Positions 18,849 through 27,449 of a DNA stretch of 35,543 nt are shown here, piece after piece. The translations under genes and the position numbers were made by a program. Under the pieces are notes generated by a model, which was not told the DNA's origin, ran no database searches, and saw nothing but the letters and a program-made list of their open reading frames with translations. The first letter of the stretch is position 1; each line of letters begins with the position of its first letter. Origin of the DNA: Xenophilus azovorans DSM 13620 (GTDB lineage: Bacteria; Pseudomonadota; Gammaproteobacteria; Burkholderiales; Burkholderiaceae_C); the NCBI RefSeq assembly GCF_000745855.1, contig NZ_JQKD01000046.1, positions 1-35,543 on the forward strand, written 5' to 3'.

Positions 18849-18864
18849 TCGCACCGCAGTGCGA
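18849..18864. promoter_or_regulatory. Inverted repeat before the FAD monooxygenase gene
   Basis: TCGCAC-CGCA-GTGCGA is a perfect 6-bp inverted repeat that ends 17 bases before the GTG start and just ahead of the GGAGG ribosome site. It could be an operator or a short leader hairpin. Confidence 0.35.
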
Positions 18865-18881
18865 AGCACGGAGGTTATCCA

Positions 18882-20078
18882 GTGAGCTTGCAGATCCTCG
18901 TCGCCGGCGCCGGCATCGGCGGGCTGGCTGCCGCCCTGGCGCTGGCGCGCAAGGGGCATCGCGTCGAGGTGCTGGAGCAGGCGGCCGCCTTCGGCGAGGT
19001 CGGCGCCGGCATCCAGCTCGGCCCCAATGTCACGCGGCGGTTGCATGCCCTCGGCCTGGCGCCGGGCCTGGCGAGCATCGCCGCCCGCCCGGCGATGCTG
19101 TGCGTGCGCGGCGCGCACGACGGCCGCGAGCTGGCGCGCCTGCCCTTCGGCGAGGCGGGCGAGCGGCGCTACGGCGCGCCCTACCTGTGCGTGCACCGCG
19201 CCGACCTGCACGGCCTGTTGCTGGACACCCTGAGGCACGCCGATGGCCCGGCTTCTGCGGTGACGCTCAACACGAATGCCCGGGTGCGCCTCGTCTCGCT
19301 GCGCGGCGGCGAGGCGGTGGGCGTGGAAAGCGCCGACGCCCGCGCCTGGGAGGGCGATGCGCTGGTCGGCGCCGACGGCCTGTGGAGCCGCGTGCGCGCC
19401 GAGGTGGTGGAGGACGACCCGCCGCCGCGGTCGACGGGCCACACGGCCTGGCGCGCGCTGGTGCCGCAGCGCGACCTGCCCGGGCGCCTGCGCAGCGACC
19501 GCGTCGACGTGTGGCTCGGCGCACGCCTGCACGCTGTGGCCTATCCGGTGCGCGGCGGCGACTGGCTCAACGTGGTGGTGCTGGCGGAAGCCCCGCCGCC
19601 CCCGGGCGACGCCCGGGACTGGGACCAGGCCGCCAGCCTCGCCTCGCTGCAGCAGGCCACCGGCCGCGTGGGTGCCGGCCTGCAGGCGCTGCTGGAGGCC
19701 GTGCCCGGCTGGCGCGCCTGGCGTCTGCACGACCGCGACCCGCTGGCCGGTCCGCAGGCGATGGCGCGCGAGCGCATCGCGCTGCTGGGCGATGCCGCGC
19801 ATCCGATGCTGCCCTACCTGGCGCAGGGCGCCGGCATGGCGATCGAGGACGCGGCGGCCCTCGCCGAGGTGCTGGCCGATGCCGATGGGGAGGCGGTGCC
19901 GGCCGCGCTGGCGCGCTACGCGCAGGCGCGCTGGGAGCGCAATGCGCAGGTGCAGGCGCGCGCGCGGCGCAACGGCCGCATCTTCCACGCCACCGGGGCG
20001 CTGCGGCTGGGGCGCGACATGGCGCTGCGCGTCGGCGGCGCGAGGGTGCTGGACGTGCCCTGGCTGTACGCCGGCTGA
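18882..20078 (+). CDS. FAD-dependent monooxygenase (salicylate hydroxylase-like)
   Basis: The 398-residue flavoprotein belongs to the class A aromatic hydroxylases. The N-terminal dinucleotide fold has GAGIGG (9-14) and EVLEQAAAFGEVGAGIQLGPN. The second FAD motif ALVGADGLWSRVR and the GDAAHPMLPYLAQGAGMAIEDA segment (from residue 303) are present. Relatives include salicylate 1-hydroxylase and 3-hydroxybenzoate 6-hydroxylase, so an aromatic acid substrate is likely but not determined. A GTG start is chosen because GGAGG lies 6 bases upstream and homology begins at once. No aromatic ring-cleavage gene lies next to it. It is convergent with the SUKH-ankyrin gene. Confidence 0.85.
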   Translation: MSLQILVAGAGIGGLAAALALARKGHRVEVLEQAAAFGEVGAGIQLGPNVTRRLHALGLAPGLASIAARPAMLCVRGAHDGRELARLPFGEAGERRYGAPYLCVHRADLHGLLLDTLRHADGPASAVTLNTNARVRLVSLRGGEAVGVESADARAWEGDALVGADGLWSRVRAEVVEDDPPPRSTGHTAWRALVPQRDLPGRLRSDRVDVWLGARLHAVAYPVRGGDWLNVVVLAEAPPPPGDARDWDQAASLASLQQATGRVGAGLQALLEAVPGWRAWRLHDRDPLAGPQAMARERIALLGDAAHPMLPYLAQGAGMAIEDAAALAEVLADADGEAVPAALARYAQARWERNAQVQARARRNGRIFHATGALRLGRDMALRVGGARVLDVPWLYAG

Positions 20079-20106
20079 AGCGAGGAAGGCGCGGTCGCGC
20101 CTGCGT

Positions 20107-21366
20107 TCACCACTCGAAGGCGCGCAGGTGCTCGGCGCGCCGCATCAGCCCCTCGGCGCCCAGGTAGTGGCTCAGCTTCCCGCTGCGCACCTCGGCCAGC
20201 GCGCCCTCGAGCTCCTGCAGCAGGGCGGCCCGCGCGGGCTCGAAATCGGCGAGCACGTCCGCCCCGCCGGCCTGCAGCGCCTGGCCGATCACACGCGCGC
20301 TGGCCGGCGCGCCGCAGGCCACGCAGCGCGCCATGGCCTCGGCGCTGGGCGTGGCACCGGCGGCCAGCAGGCGGGCCGTGAGTTCGGGCGCCAGGGCCAG
20401 GTCGATCTCGGTCAGCACGTCGGCTGGCACCGGCGCACCGGCGTCGAGCAGCGCATTCGTGGCCTCCCAGGCGCCGTGGCTGACCGCCAGGTCGATCGCG
20501 TTGGCGCTGCCCTGCAGCGACGCGCCCAGGTCCACGTCGGCGGTAGCCAGGGCCTGCACCAGCGCGGCGTCGTCGGTGACGGCGGCATGGCGCAGGGCGG
20601 TGTGGGCGAGGGCGGTGTCCTGCGCCAGCGTGCCGTCGCGCAGCGCACCGCGCCAGTCGCGCAGGGCCTGGCGGTAGAAGGCCACCAGCTTGTCCGACAA
20701 CTCCAGCGGCAGGCCGTGCGAGGTGTGGCGTTCGTCGAGGTATTCGAGCAGGGCCTGGCCCGAGAAGTAGTCGGCGGCGGGCGCCAGCGGGTCTTCCTCC
20801 AGGTGCAGGGCGGCGAAGGCGCCCTCGACGCTGCCGGCCACGGTGGCCAGGCTGTCTTCGTGCAGCCGGTGCCGCCAAGCCGGCGGCAGGCCCTTCTTCC
20901 AGGCCAGCACCGCGCCATGGTCGGGATGCTGCGGGTCCACGATCACGTAGATGCGGTCGAGGTACTCGAAGCCGCCGAAGGGCAGGTAGTCGAGGCGCCC
21001 GCTCCAGGCGGCGCCGTTCCCGGCGGCCGCTTCCTGTGCCAGTTCCAGCTCGTGGTCGATCCAGCCCTGCAGGTCGTGGTAGCCGTCGCTGCCGTTCCAG
21101 AACAGCTCGGTCCAGCTGATCGCTTCGTCGTTGCCGCCCATGCGCAGCCGCAGGTCGTAGTCGAGACGGCCGCCGGCCGTCTCGCGCCACAACGCCAGCA
21201 GGCCGGGCGGCAGCGGCCCGGCGCAGACGGCCTGCACCGCTTCGATCTGCGCCTCGGGCATCGGCGGCTGCGCGTCGAAGATCACGCGGCCTGCGAAGAG
21301 CGCGATGCCGTGTCCGCGCAACGTGGCGCGTTCGCTGTCGGTGAAGAAATCCTGCCAGGCGGCCAT
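20107..21366 (-). CDS. SUKH (SMI1/KNR4)-domain protein with ankyrin-like repeats
   Basis: The 419-residue protein has an N-terminal region like the SMI1/KNR4 (SUKH) fold: IEAVQAVCAGPLPPGLLALWRETAGGRL is the usual LPxxxxxxWxxxxGG element, followed by DYLPFGGFEYLDRIYVI. The C-terminal half (about 240-345) has helical repeats resembling ankyrin repeats (HTALRHAAVTDDAALVQALATADVDLGAS and the next copy AIDLAVSHGAWEATNALLDAGA). SUKH proteins are often immunity proteins against polymorphic toxins, and ankyrins mediate binding, but no toxin gene is nearby. The ATG at 21366 has GAGGAGA upstream. Domain calls are by eye, so the family is moderately sure and the function unknown. Confidence 0.7.
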   Translation of the reverse strand: MAAWQDFFTDSERATLRGHGIALFAGRVIFDAQPPMPEAQIEAVQAVCAGPLPPGLLALWRETAGGRLDYDLRLRMGGNDEAISWTELFWNGSDGYHDLQGWIDHELELAQEAAAGNGAAWSGRLDYLPFGGFEYLDRIYVIVDPQHPDHGAVLAWKKGLPPAWRHRLHEDSLATVAGSVEGAFAALHLEEDPLAPAADYFSGQALLEYLDERHTSHGLPLELSDKLVAFYRQALRDWRGALRDGTLAQDTALAHTALRHAAVTDDAALVQALATADVDLGASLQGSANAIDLAVSHGAWEATNALLDAGAPVPADVLTEIDLALAPELTARLLAAGATPSAEAMARCVACGAPASARVIGQALQAGGADVLADFEPARAALLQELEGALAEVRSGKLSHYLGAEGLMRRAEHLRAFEW

Positions 21367-21451
21367 GCTCGTCTCCTCGGTCTTGCGTCGGACCATGCTA
21401 GCGAGAGAGGACGCCGGCGGCGACAAGGTAATCCTCAGGCCCGCAGGTGTT

Positions 21452-22327
21452 TCAGAGGTCGGTGCGCAGCTTCCACAGCTCGGGGAACAGCACCACGTCC
21501 AGCATCTTGCGCAGGTAGCTCACGCCGCCGGTGCCGCCGGTGCCGCGCTTGAAGCCGATCACGCGCTCCACCGTGGTGACGTGGCGGAAGCGCCAGAGGC
21601 GGAAGGCGTCCTCGATGTCGGTGAGCTTCTCGCCGAGCTGGTAAACGTCCCACCAGGCGTGCGGATCGCGGTAGGCGACGAGCCAGGCCTGCTCGACCGC
21701 CTCGCTGGCGGCATAGGGCTGGGTCCAGTCGCGCTGCAGGCGGTCGGCGGGCACGGGCAGGCCGCGGCGCGCCATCAGGCGCAGCGTCTCGTCGTACAGC
21801 GACGGCGCGTGAAAGGCGGCCTCCACCCGGGCCAGCAGGTCGGCGCGGTGGGCGTGGGGCTTGAGCATGGCGGCGTTCTTGTTGCCCAGCATGAACTCGA
21901 TGCAGCGGTACTGCCAGCTCTGGAAGCCGCTGCTGCTGGCCAGCCAGGGCCGCATCGCGCTGTACTCGGGCGGCGTCATGGTCGAGAGCACCGTCCAGGC
22001 GCCGACCAACTGCTCCATGATGCGGGTGACGCGCGCCAGCATCTTGAAGGCGTCGGGCATCTGGTCGGCGGCGATGCAGCGCCCGGCGGCGGCCAGCTCG
22101 TGCAGCATCAGCTTCATCCACAGCTCGCTGGTCTGGTGCTGCACGATGAACAGCATCTCGTCGTGCGCGGGCGAGAGCGGATGCTGCGCGCCCAGCACCT
22201 CGTCCAGGTGCAGGTAGTCGCCGTAGCTCATCGACTGGCTGAAGTCGAGCTGCGCCTTTTCCTCGTGGACGATCTGTTCGGGCAAGGCTGCGCCCTCCGC
22301 GGCGCCGGCGGATCGTTGCGGGGTCAT
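21452..22327 (-). CDS. kynA: Tryptophan 2,3-dioxygenase
   Basis: The 291-residue heme enzyme opens the indole ring of L-tryptophan to N-formylkynurenine, the first step of the kynurenine pathway. Family motifs are [14 protein letters not shown] (60-73), SGFQSWQYR (133-141) and the C-terminal [25 protein letters not shown], where H249 should be the heme ligand. The length is typical of bacterial TDO. A GAGGAG ribosome site precedes the ATG. It lies 29 bases after an aromatic aminotransferase gene on the same strand, so they form an operon. kynB is about 1.8 kb away on the same strand. Confidence 0.95.
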   Translation of the reverse strand: MTPQRSAGAAEGAALPEQIVHEEKAQLDFSQSMSYGDYLHLDEVLGAQHPLSPAHDEMLFIVQHQTSELWMKLMLHELAAAGRCIAADQMPDAFKMLARVTRIMEQLVGAWTVLSTMTPPEYSAMRPWLASSSGFQSWQYRCIEFMLGNKNAAMLKPHAHRADLLARVEAAFHAPSLYDETLRLMARRGLPVPADRLQRDWTQPYAASEAVEQAWLVAYRDPHAWWDVYQLGEKLTDIEDAFRLWRFRHVTTVERVIGFKRGTGGTGGVSYLRKMLDVVLFPELWKLRTDL

Positions 22328-22356
22328 CGTGGAACTCCTCGGGGCGGGGCTTCGCG

Positions 22357-23550
22357 TCAGTCCAGCACGGCGGCCATGGCCTCGGCCACGTACTCGACGT
22401 TCTTCGTCGACAAGCCGGCGATGCACATGCGGCCGGAGCGCACCAGGTAGACGGCGCGCTCCTTGAGCAGCCGGTCGACCTGCTCGGGCGAGAGCCCGGT
22501 GTAGCTGAACATGCCGCGCTGGGTGAGGAAGTAGCCGAAGTCGCGGCCGGGCAGCTTCTTCATCAGCGCGGCGTGCAGGCGCTGGCGCATGTCCTTGATG
22601 CGGCCGCGCATGGCGCCGAGCTCGGCCTCCCACTTCGCGCGCAGCTCGGGCGTTTCGAGCACCTGGGTCACGATGCGCGCGCCGTGCGTGGGCGGGCTGG
22701 AGTAGTTGGCGCGCACGGCGGACTTGAGCTGGCCCAGCACGCGGTCGGCCTCTTCCTTGTCCTTGCACACGACCGACAGGCCGCCGCAGCGCTCGCCGTA
22801 CAGCGAGAAGCTCTTGGAGAAGGAGTTGGAGCAGAAGAAGCGCACGCCCGCGTCGGCCAGCGCGCGCACGGCGAAGGCGTCGTCGTCCACACCGTCGCCG
22901 AAGCCCTGGTAGGCCATGTCCACGTAGGGGATCAGCTCGCGCTCGGCGATCACCGGGATGATCCGCTTCCACTGCTCCTGCGTGAGATCGACGCCCGTGG
23001 GGTTGTGGCAGCTCGCGTGCATCAGCACGATGCTGTGCTTCGGCAGGCCGCGGATGGTCTCCAGCATCGCGTCGAAGCGCAGGCCGCCGGTGGCCGGGTC
23101 GTAGTAGGGGTAGGTGTTCACCTTGAAGCCCGCGCCCTCGAACATGGCGCGGTGGTTCTCCCACGTGGGGTCGCTCACCCACACCTGCGACTCGGGGAAG
23201 TAGCGCTTGAGGAAGTCGCCGCCCACCTTCAGGCCGCCGGAGCCGCCCAGCGTCTGCAGCGTGGCGATGCGGCCGCTGGCGACGGCCTCGTGCGCGGCGC
23301 CGAAGACCAGCTTCTGCACCGCCTGCCGGTAGGGCGCGAAGCCTTCCATCGGCAGGTACGAGCGCGGGCCGATGGACTGCAGCAGCGAGGACTCGGCCTG
23401 GCGCACCGCCTCCATCACCGGCAGCTTGCCGTCGTCGTCGAAGTAGATGCCGATGGACAGGGAGACCTTGTTCGGCCGGGGATCGGCCTGGAAGTCCTCC
23501 ATGAGCGAGAGAATCGGGTCGCCGGGATAGGCAGGAACGTGCGAGAACAT
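22357..23550 (-). CDS. tyrB: Aromatic/aspartate family aminotransferase
   Basis: The 397-residue class I PLP aminotransferase has the aspartate/aromatic family marks: [18 protein letters not shown], the [11 protein letters not shown] segment, [10 protein letters not shown] and the PLP lysine K246 in [15 protein letters not shown] late Arg in [14 protein letters not shown] should bind the substrate carboxylate. It transaminates aromatic amino acids or aspartate with 2-oxoglutarate. As it is the first gene of the kynA operon, tryptophan, kynurenine, tyrosine or phenylalanine are possible in vivo substrates. AspC-like activity cannot be excluded from sequence. Confidence 0.87.
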   Translation of the reverse strand: MFSHVPAYPGDPILSLMEDFQADPRPNKVSLSIGIYFDDDGKLPVMEAVRQAESSLLQSIGPRSYLPMEGFAPYRQAVQKLVFGAAHEAVASGRIATLQTLGGSGGLKVGGDFLKRYFPESQVWVSDPTWENHRAMFEGAGFKVNTYPYYDPATGGLRFDAMLETIRGLPKHSIVLMHASCHNPTGVDLTQEQWKRIIPVIAERELIPYVDMAYQGFGDGVDDDAFAVRALADAGVRFFCSNSFSKSFSLYGERCGGLSVVCKDKEEADRVLGQLKSAVRANYSSPPTHGARIVTQVLETPELRAKWEAELGAMRGRIKDMRQRLHAALMKKLPGRDFGYFLTQRGMFSYTGLSPEQVDRLLKERAVYLVRSGRMCIAGLSTKNVEYVAEAMAAVLD

Positions 23551-23592
23551 GGCGTGCGTCTTGTGGGTGAAAGAGGAATGGCGCGGAACTTA

Positions 23593-23616
23593 ACACCGCG
23601 AAAAATGGCGTGGTGT
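23593..23616. promoter_or_regulatory. Inverted repeat in the tyrB-ridA divergent promoter region
   Basis: ACACCGCG and CGTGGTGT form an 8-bp inverted repeat with one mismatch around an A-rich spacer, in the 141-base interval between divergent tyrB-kynA and ridA. It is well placed to control both directions. No regulator gene is adjacent. Confidence 0.45.
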
Positions 23617-23691
23617 CGGTTATTCCCAACGCTCCTGCATCAAATTCTGCGCCCGTTTCGCCGCAGGAACAGCCCCAATGGAAAGAGCCCT

Positions 23692-24072
23692 ATGAAACAA
23701 GTCATCGACGTCGGCCTGCCGGCGCTCAAGCAACCCTTCTCCTGGGCCGTGAAGGCCACCGGGGCGATGCTCTTCACGGCGCACGGCCCGGTGCGGGCCG
23801 ACGGCAGCATCGACACCGGCACGGTGGAGCAGCAGGCCCGCATCACCTTCGGCAACCTGCGCGGCGCGGTGCAGGCCGCCGGCGGCACCATGGCCGACGT
23901 GACGCAGGTGCTGATCTACATGACCGACGTGGCCGACATGCCGGCCATCGACGCCGTGTACCGCGAATTCTTCGAGGCGCCGTACCCCAACCGCTCCAGC
24001 GCGGCGGTGGCGGCCCTGGTGGTGCCGGGGATGAAGATCGAGATCGTGGCCTATGCCATGGTGCCGGCCTGA
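23692..24072 (+). CDS. ridA: RidA family (YjgF/YER057c/UK114) enamine/imine deaminase
   Basis: The 126-residue protein has the RidA fold: GLPALKQPFSWAVKATGAMLFTAHG, then ARITFGNLRGAVQAAGGTMADVTQVLIYMTDV and the C-terminal PYPNRSSAAVAALVVPGMKIEI, whose Arg is the conserved carboxylate-binding residue of active RidA members. It hydrolyses reactive imines or enamines made by PLP enzymes. Relatives near tryptophan or aminophenol catabolism act as 2-aminomuconate deaminases, a possible role here. It is divergent from tyrB and convergent with kynB (14 bases between the stops). A GGAAAGAG site lies upstream. Confidence 0.87.
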   Translation: MKQVIDVGLPALKQPFSWAVKATGAMLFTAHGPVRADGSIDTGTVEQQARITFGNLRGAVQAAGGTMADVTQVLIYMTDVADMPAIDAVYREFFEAPYPNRSSAAVAALVVPGMKIEIVAYAMVPA

Positions 24073-24086
24073 CGACGTTCAGGCAC

Positions 24087-24806
24087 TCAGCCCAGCGCCC
24101 GCAGCACGGCCCGTACCGGCGAGGCATCCGCCGCCACCAGCTTCAGCGGCAGGGCGATCAGTTCGTAGTCGCCTTCGGGCACCTCGTCGAGCACCAGGTT
24201 CTCCAGCACGCGCATGCCGTGGCGGCGGATGGTCTGGTGGCTGGGCAGTTCCTTGCTGTCGGCCGGGTCGATGCTGGCGGTGTCGATGCCGATGAGCCTG
24301 ACGCCCTTCGCGGCCAGCCGTTCGACGGTGTCGGCGGCGTAGGCGGCCAGGTGCGGGTCCCAGCGGTCGACCGGCATGCGCTCGTAGGTGCGCACCAGCA
24401 CGCGGGGCGGCAGCGTGTCGTCCACGGCATGCGCGATGTGCGCCCATTCGATCAGCGGCCCGGTGCCGATGGCGTGGATCACGCGGCAGCGGCCGAGGAA
24501 GGCGTTCAGGTCCACCTCGCCGATCGGCGCGCCGTCCGGCGCATAGTGCAGCGGCGCGTCGGCGTGCGCACCCACGTGCGGCGACATCGTGATCTGGCTG
24601 ACGTTGACCGGGCAGCCGGGGCCCAGCGTGGCAGCCCACACCTGGCTGTACGGCGTGTCGCCGGGGAAGACGGGCGTGCCGGCATGCACGGGCGGAGAGA
24701 TGTCCCACAGCCGGCGTGCGGTGCCGGGCGGGGAAGCGGCGAGGGCGGTCGCGGGAGGCATGCCCGGGATCATGCCGCCGAACCGGCCCCGGATGCCAGC
24801 CGTCAC
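24087..24806 (-). CDS. kynB: Kynurenine formamidase
   Basis: The metal-dependent cyclase-type hydrolase converts N-formylkynurenine to kynurenine and formate, the step after KynA. Signature parts are [19 protein letters not shown] and the metal motif [11 protein letters not shown] (H77, H81, D83, H87 from the first start). [11 protein letters not shown] and a late [19 protein letters not shown] also fit. Three starts are possible. The GTG at 24806 overlaps the ykgJ stop codon (GTGA) and implies coupling; ATG codons at 24773 and 24761 give lengths closer to known KynB (about 210-225). No strong ribosome site decides between them. Confidence 0.9.
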   Translation of the reverse strand: MTAGIRGRFGGMIPGMPPATALAASPPGTARRLWDISPPVHAGTPVFPGDTPYSQVWAATLGPGCPVNVSQITMSPHVGAHADAPLHYAPDGAPIGEVDLNAFLGRCRVIHAIGTGPLIEWAHIAHAVDDTLPPRVLVRTYERMPVDRWDPHLAAYAADTVERLAAKGVRLIGIDTASIDPADSKELPSHQTIRRHGMRVLENLVLDEVPEGDYELIALPLKLVAADASPVRAVLRALG

Positions 24807-25111
24807 GCCGGCAGCGACGGCAGGCCGTGGCGTGCGCGGGCCCGCGCGCAGGCGTCGCTGCCTTCCTCCAGCTCATGGCAGGGGCCGGGGCGCCACTCGT
24901 AGATGCCGCAGCCCACGGCCTCGCCGATGCGGCCCGTGAGGGCTGCGCAGCGCGGCTGCACATGGTCGGTGCCGCGCAGCCGCGCCAGCGTGTCGTTCAG
25001 CGCGAGCGCCAGGCCCGCGGGCACATGGCCGCCATGCTCGTTCAGCTCGTGGATGCTGAAATCGACGCGGTAGGCGGCGCAGCAGGCGCCGCAGGATCGG
25101 CAGGCGGACAT
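24803..25111 (-). CDS. ykgJ: YkgJ family cysteine cluster protein
   Basis: The 102-residue protein has the family pattern CRSCGACC at the N-terminus (C4, C7, C10, C11) followed by further Cys residues in [20 protein letters not shown] and DACARA. The family (PF03692) is annotated as zinc- or iron-chelating; its biochemical role is not established. It overlaps the most upstream possible kynB start by four bases, so the two are probably cotranscribed. No good ribosome site is seen before the ATG. A terminator for the preceding gene separates it from the DUF4148-like gene. Confidence 0.87.
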   Translation of the reverse strand: MSACRSCGACCAAYRVDFSIHELNEHGGHVPAGLALALNDTLARLRGTDHVQPRCAALTGRIGEAVGCGIYEWRPGPCHELEEGSDACARARARHGLPSLPA

Positions 25112-25169
25112 GGGAGGGCGGGGAGGGAGCGGCGATCTTGCCACGGGCCGCGCCGCCATCTGCCGGACA

Positions 25170-25204
25170 AAAGAAAAACCCGGCCACGCCTTCGCGTGCC
25201 GGGT
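25170..25204 (-). terminator. Rho-independent terminator after the DUF4148-like gene
   Basis: Read on the minus strand, CCCGGCACGC and GCGTGGCCGGG pair with a single bulge around a GAAG loop and are followed by TTTTTCTTTT. It lies 30 bases after the stop codon of the gene at 25234-25587. Confidence 0.85.
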
Positions 25205-25233
25205 CCGCCGTCAGGCGTGCTCCGTCGCCGGGA

Positions 25234-25587
25234 TCAGAGCGACGCGCTGCGATGGGCCAGGCTGCCGCGCGTGTACTGCTCGGGAATCTGGCTGTTCACG
25301 AACGCCTTGGCGTCCAGGTTCGACGTCGGGTTGTGCGCGGCCTGCACGGCTTCGGCACGCACCGTCGCGCGGTCGAGCTGGCCGGCCATCTGTGCGCGCA
25401 GCGCGTCGCCAGCGGCTTCGCCGTAGGCGTTGCTCTGGCGTGCGGCCGCGATGGCCTGCTGCTGCACTTCGGCGCGGCTGTACGTCGAGTCGACGCTCAG
25501 CACGCCCTGGTATTCCTCCGCCTGCGCGGCGCCCACGGCGGCCAGCAGCGACACGGCGGCAACGGCGATGATCTTCGAGGTCTTCAT
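25234..25587 (-). CDS. Small secreted DUF4148-like protein
   Basis: The 117-residue protein starts with a clear Sec signal (MKTSKIIAVAAVSLLAAVGAAQA, cut after about residue 23). The mature part has repeated short helical stretches (YSRAEVQQQAIAAARQSN, GEAAGDALRAQMAGQLDRATVRAEAVQAA). The SRAEVQ and TRAxVxAE-like words are typical of the DUF4148 family that is abundant in Burkholderiales; the mature part is a little longer than usual. It should lie in the periplasm, and its function is unknown. AAGGAG precedes the ATG and a strong terminator follows, so it is a single-gene unit. Confidence 0.75.
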   Translation of the reverse strand: MKTSKIIAVAAVSLLAAVGAAQAEEYQGVLSVDSTYSRAEVQQQAIAAARQSNAYGEAAGDALRAQMAGQLDRATVRAEAVQAAHNPTSNLDAKAFVNSQIPEQYTRGSLAHRSASL

Positions 25588-25769
25588 GGTCTTACTCCTT
25601 CTTGCTTGGACAGCGTTTGAACAAGGGAGCGAACGGGGCACCTGCCGGGTTCGCTTCGGGTCTGCGTTCAAGCGCTGGCCCGTGAGAAGAATTGTGGGCC
25701 GCGGGCATGGCTGGAAACCGCGCGCTTTTCGAACGCGGCGTTCCCGGGATGGAAACAATCGCTGGGTGC

Positions 25770-26408
25770 TCAGGACGCCTGCCGCGTGCGCGCCTGCAGC
25801 GCGAGCAGCAGGTTGTTGGCCGGCATCGCGACCCGCTCGGCCAGGTGCAGGCCCGCCGCTTCGGCCGCGGCGCTCACCGAGGCGAGCGTGCGCAGGCCCC
25901 ATGCGGGGTCGCGGCGGCGCAGGTCCGCGTCGAAGGCGGCATTGCCGGGCGCGAGTGCTTCGCCCTCCACGATGAAGGGGCCGTACAGGATCAGCCAGCC
26001 GCCGTCGCGCAGGCAGCGGCCGGCGCCCTGCAGCAGTGCCTCGCAGCAGGGCCAGGGCGCGATGTGGATCATGTTCGCGCAGTACACCGCGTCCAGCGTG
26101 CCCGGCGCCGCCGGCCAGTCGGCGCTGCGCACGTCCAGCTGCAGTGGCGCGGCGACGTTGGGCAAGCCCGCGCAGCGCCGCGCAATGGCAGGCAGCAGGG
26201 ACGCATCCGGTTCGGTCGGCAGCCAATGCCACGCGGGCAGCGCGGCGGCGAAGTGGGCCGCATGCTGGCCCGTGCCGGCAGCCACCTCCAGCGCCTGGCC
26301 GGCGGGCGGCAGCAGCCGCTGCAGTTCGGCCAGGATGGGCGCCTTGTTGCGGTCGGCCGCCGGGCTGTGGGGCAGCGGCGATGCGTCGGAGGGTGCGTGC
26401 GGGATCAT
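25770..26408 (-). CDS. DUF938 family, predicted SAM-dependent methyltransferase
   Basis: The 212-residue protein matches DUF938: SPAADRNKAPILAELQRLLP leads into ALEVAAGTGQHAAHFAAALP, a motif I SAM-binding loop (EVAAGTG). WHWLPTEPD, then DAVYCANMIHIAPWPCCEALLQGAGRCL and GGWLILYGPFIVEGE also fit. The family is Rossmann-fold and lacks an assigned substrate. The ATG at 26408 is the first in-frame start compatible with the family. It stands alone, with about 110 bases to the next gene and 182 bases on the other side in which I see no feature. Confidence 0.85.
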   Translation of the reverse strand: MIPHAPSDASPLPHSPAADRNKAPILAELQRLLPPAGQALEVAAGTGQHAAHFAAALPAWHWLPTEPDASLLPAIARRCAGLPNVAAPLQLDVRSADWPAAPGTLDAVYCANMIHIAPWPCCEALLQGAGRCLRDGGWLILYGPFIVEGEALAPGNAAFDADLRRRDPAWGLRTLASVSAAAEAAGLHLAERVAMPANNLLLALQARTRQAS

Positions 26409-26465
26409 GAGTGCATTCTGGCCGCTCGGCCCCTCGCAGTCCGCGATCACGGCGCCAAGACGCAG

Positions 26466-26501
26466 CACGGCCCCGCGGCAAGAACGCACCGCGGGGCCGT
26501 G
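26466..26501 (-). terminator. Strong 13-bp hairpin after the Gly/Val/Ala-rich gene
   Basis: CACGGCCCCGCGG and CCGCGGGGCCGTG are perfect complements around a 10-base loop. The hairpin lies 17 bases after the stop codon of the gene at 26519 (minus strand). No T-run follows, so termination is probable from position and strength but not certain. Confidence 0.55.
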
Positions 26502-26518
26502 GCTCGCTGCGAGGCGGC

Positions 26519-27073
26519 TTACCTGCCGACCTTCACGCCGCCCGAGCCCTGGGCCTGGCCCTGGGCGTTCGCGCCCGTGCCCACCCCCTTCAATGCGCCG
26601 GTGGCCGAGCCGGCCGCGCCCGTGGCGGCGCCCACGGTGTTGCCGACGGCGCCCGTCGCGCCGCCCACGGCATCGCCCGCACCCTGGACCGTGTTGTTCA
26701 CCGTGCCCACGGTGCCACCCACGGCCTGCGTCGCGCCGCCCACGGTGCCGGTGACGCCGCCGAGCACATTGCCCACCGTGTTGCCCAGGCCCGCGCCGCC
26801 CCCGGCCTGGCCGGCGACCTGCGCATCGGCACCGGCGCGGGCACGCGGCTGGGCCTGCACCTTGGCGCCGCCATGCGCGCTGCCTTGCGCGGCGGCCTGC
26901 GAGGGCGTGGTCCGCGCCTTGGTGTCCGCGCCGCCGGAGACGCCCACGCCGGCCTGCACGCCGACGCCCACACCGACGTTCGGCGCTGCGGTCTGCGCCT
27001 GCACGACGCCGCTTGCGGCGAGCAGGCCCGCCAGCAGGGCACCAAGGGCGATGCGATGGTGTTGATGGTTCAT
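26519..27073 (-). CDS. Secreted low-complexity Gly/Val/Ala/Thr-rich protein
   Basis: The 184-residue protein begins with a signal sequence (HRIALGALLAGLLAASGVVQA, cut near residue 26). The mature protein is low in complexity. A GVGVGVQAGVGVSGG stretch is followed by a series of 7-10-residue imperfect units of the type VGGATxAVGxTVG (about residues 95-160), and it ends GQAQGSGGVKVGR. There are no Cys and few charged residues. I recognise no enzymatic domain; such units could form a helical or amyloid-like extracytoplasmic protein. AAGGAAGGACC lies before the ATG. The signal and frame bias support a real gene; the function is unknown. Confidence 0.7.
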   Translation of the reverse strand: MNHQHHRIALGALLAGLLAASGVVQAQTAAPNVGVGVGVQAGVGVSGGADTKARTTPSQAAAQGSAHGGAKVQAQPRARAGADAQVAGQAGGGAGLGNTVGNVLGGVTGTVGGATQAVGGTVGTVNNTVQGAGDAVGGATGAVGNTVGAATGAAGSATGALKGVGTGANAQGQAQGSGGVKVGR

Positions 27074-27406
27074 GGTCAAGGTCCTTCCTTCTTTCGTTGT
27101 CGAGCGTGAACAGGTCACGCGGAACGGCGAGACGGCCCGTCTGCCGGCTCGGGACGAACCTTAGGTGCGGCGCCGCGCCGGCCGTGTGCGCCGGTGTCCT
27201 GCGCTGTCGTGCGACACCTCCGTCGGCGCAGACGCCGCCTCGTGCGTTGGGCCGGAAGGCATGGATATGAGGGGAAAAAGAAGGAAGATGACGGGAGAAG
27301 CGAGATGAATCGCGTTCGGTGCAGCATCTCGAAACGTGGCCCAACGGCAGCTTTGCACGGGCGATACGGCCGGTTTGCGTCAACGCTCTCGCGAGGCGGC
27401 AGGGGC
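27074..27406. other. Non-coding interval before the island
   Basis: I see no convincing gene in these 333 bases. They hold the promoter region of the Gly-rich gene (minus strand), a purine-rich stretch at about 27268-27310 and an inverted repeat CGAGATG/CATCTCG (27301-27307 and 27325-27331) of unknown role. Open frames crossing it show no family resemblance. Confidence 0.5.
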
Positions 27407-27445
27407 AAAAAAGAAAGGCCCCTGACCATCAAGGTCAGGGGCCTT
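27407..27445 (-). terminator. Terminator of the tRNA-Thr gene
   Basis: A perfect 13-bp stem (AAGGCCCCTGACC with GGTCAGGGGCCTT) and a 5-base loop are followed on the minus strand by TTCTTTTTT. It lies 5 bases beyond the CCA end of the tRNA-Thr fragment, so it is the native terminator of that tRNA gene, left on the chromosomal side of the insertion. Confidence 0.9.
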
Positions 27446-27449
27446 CATC

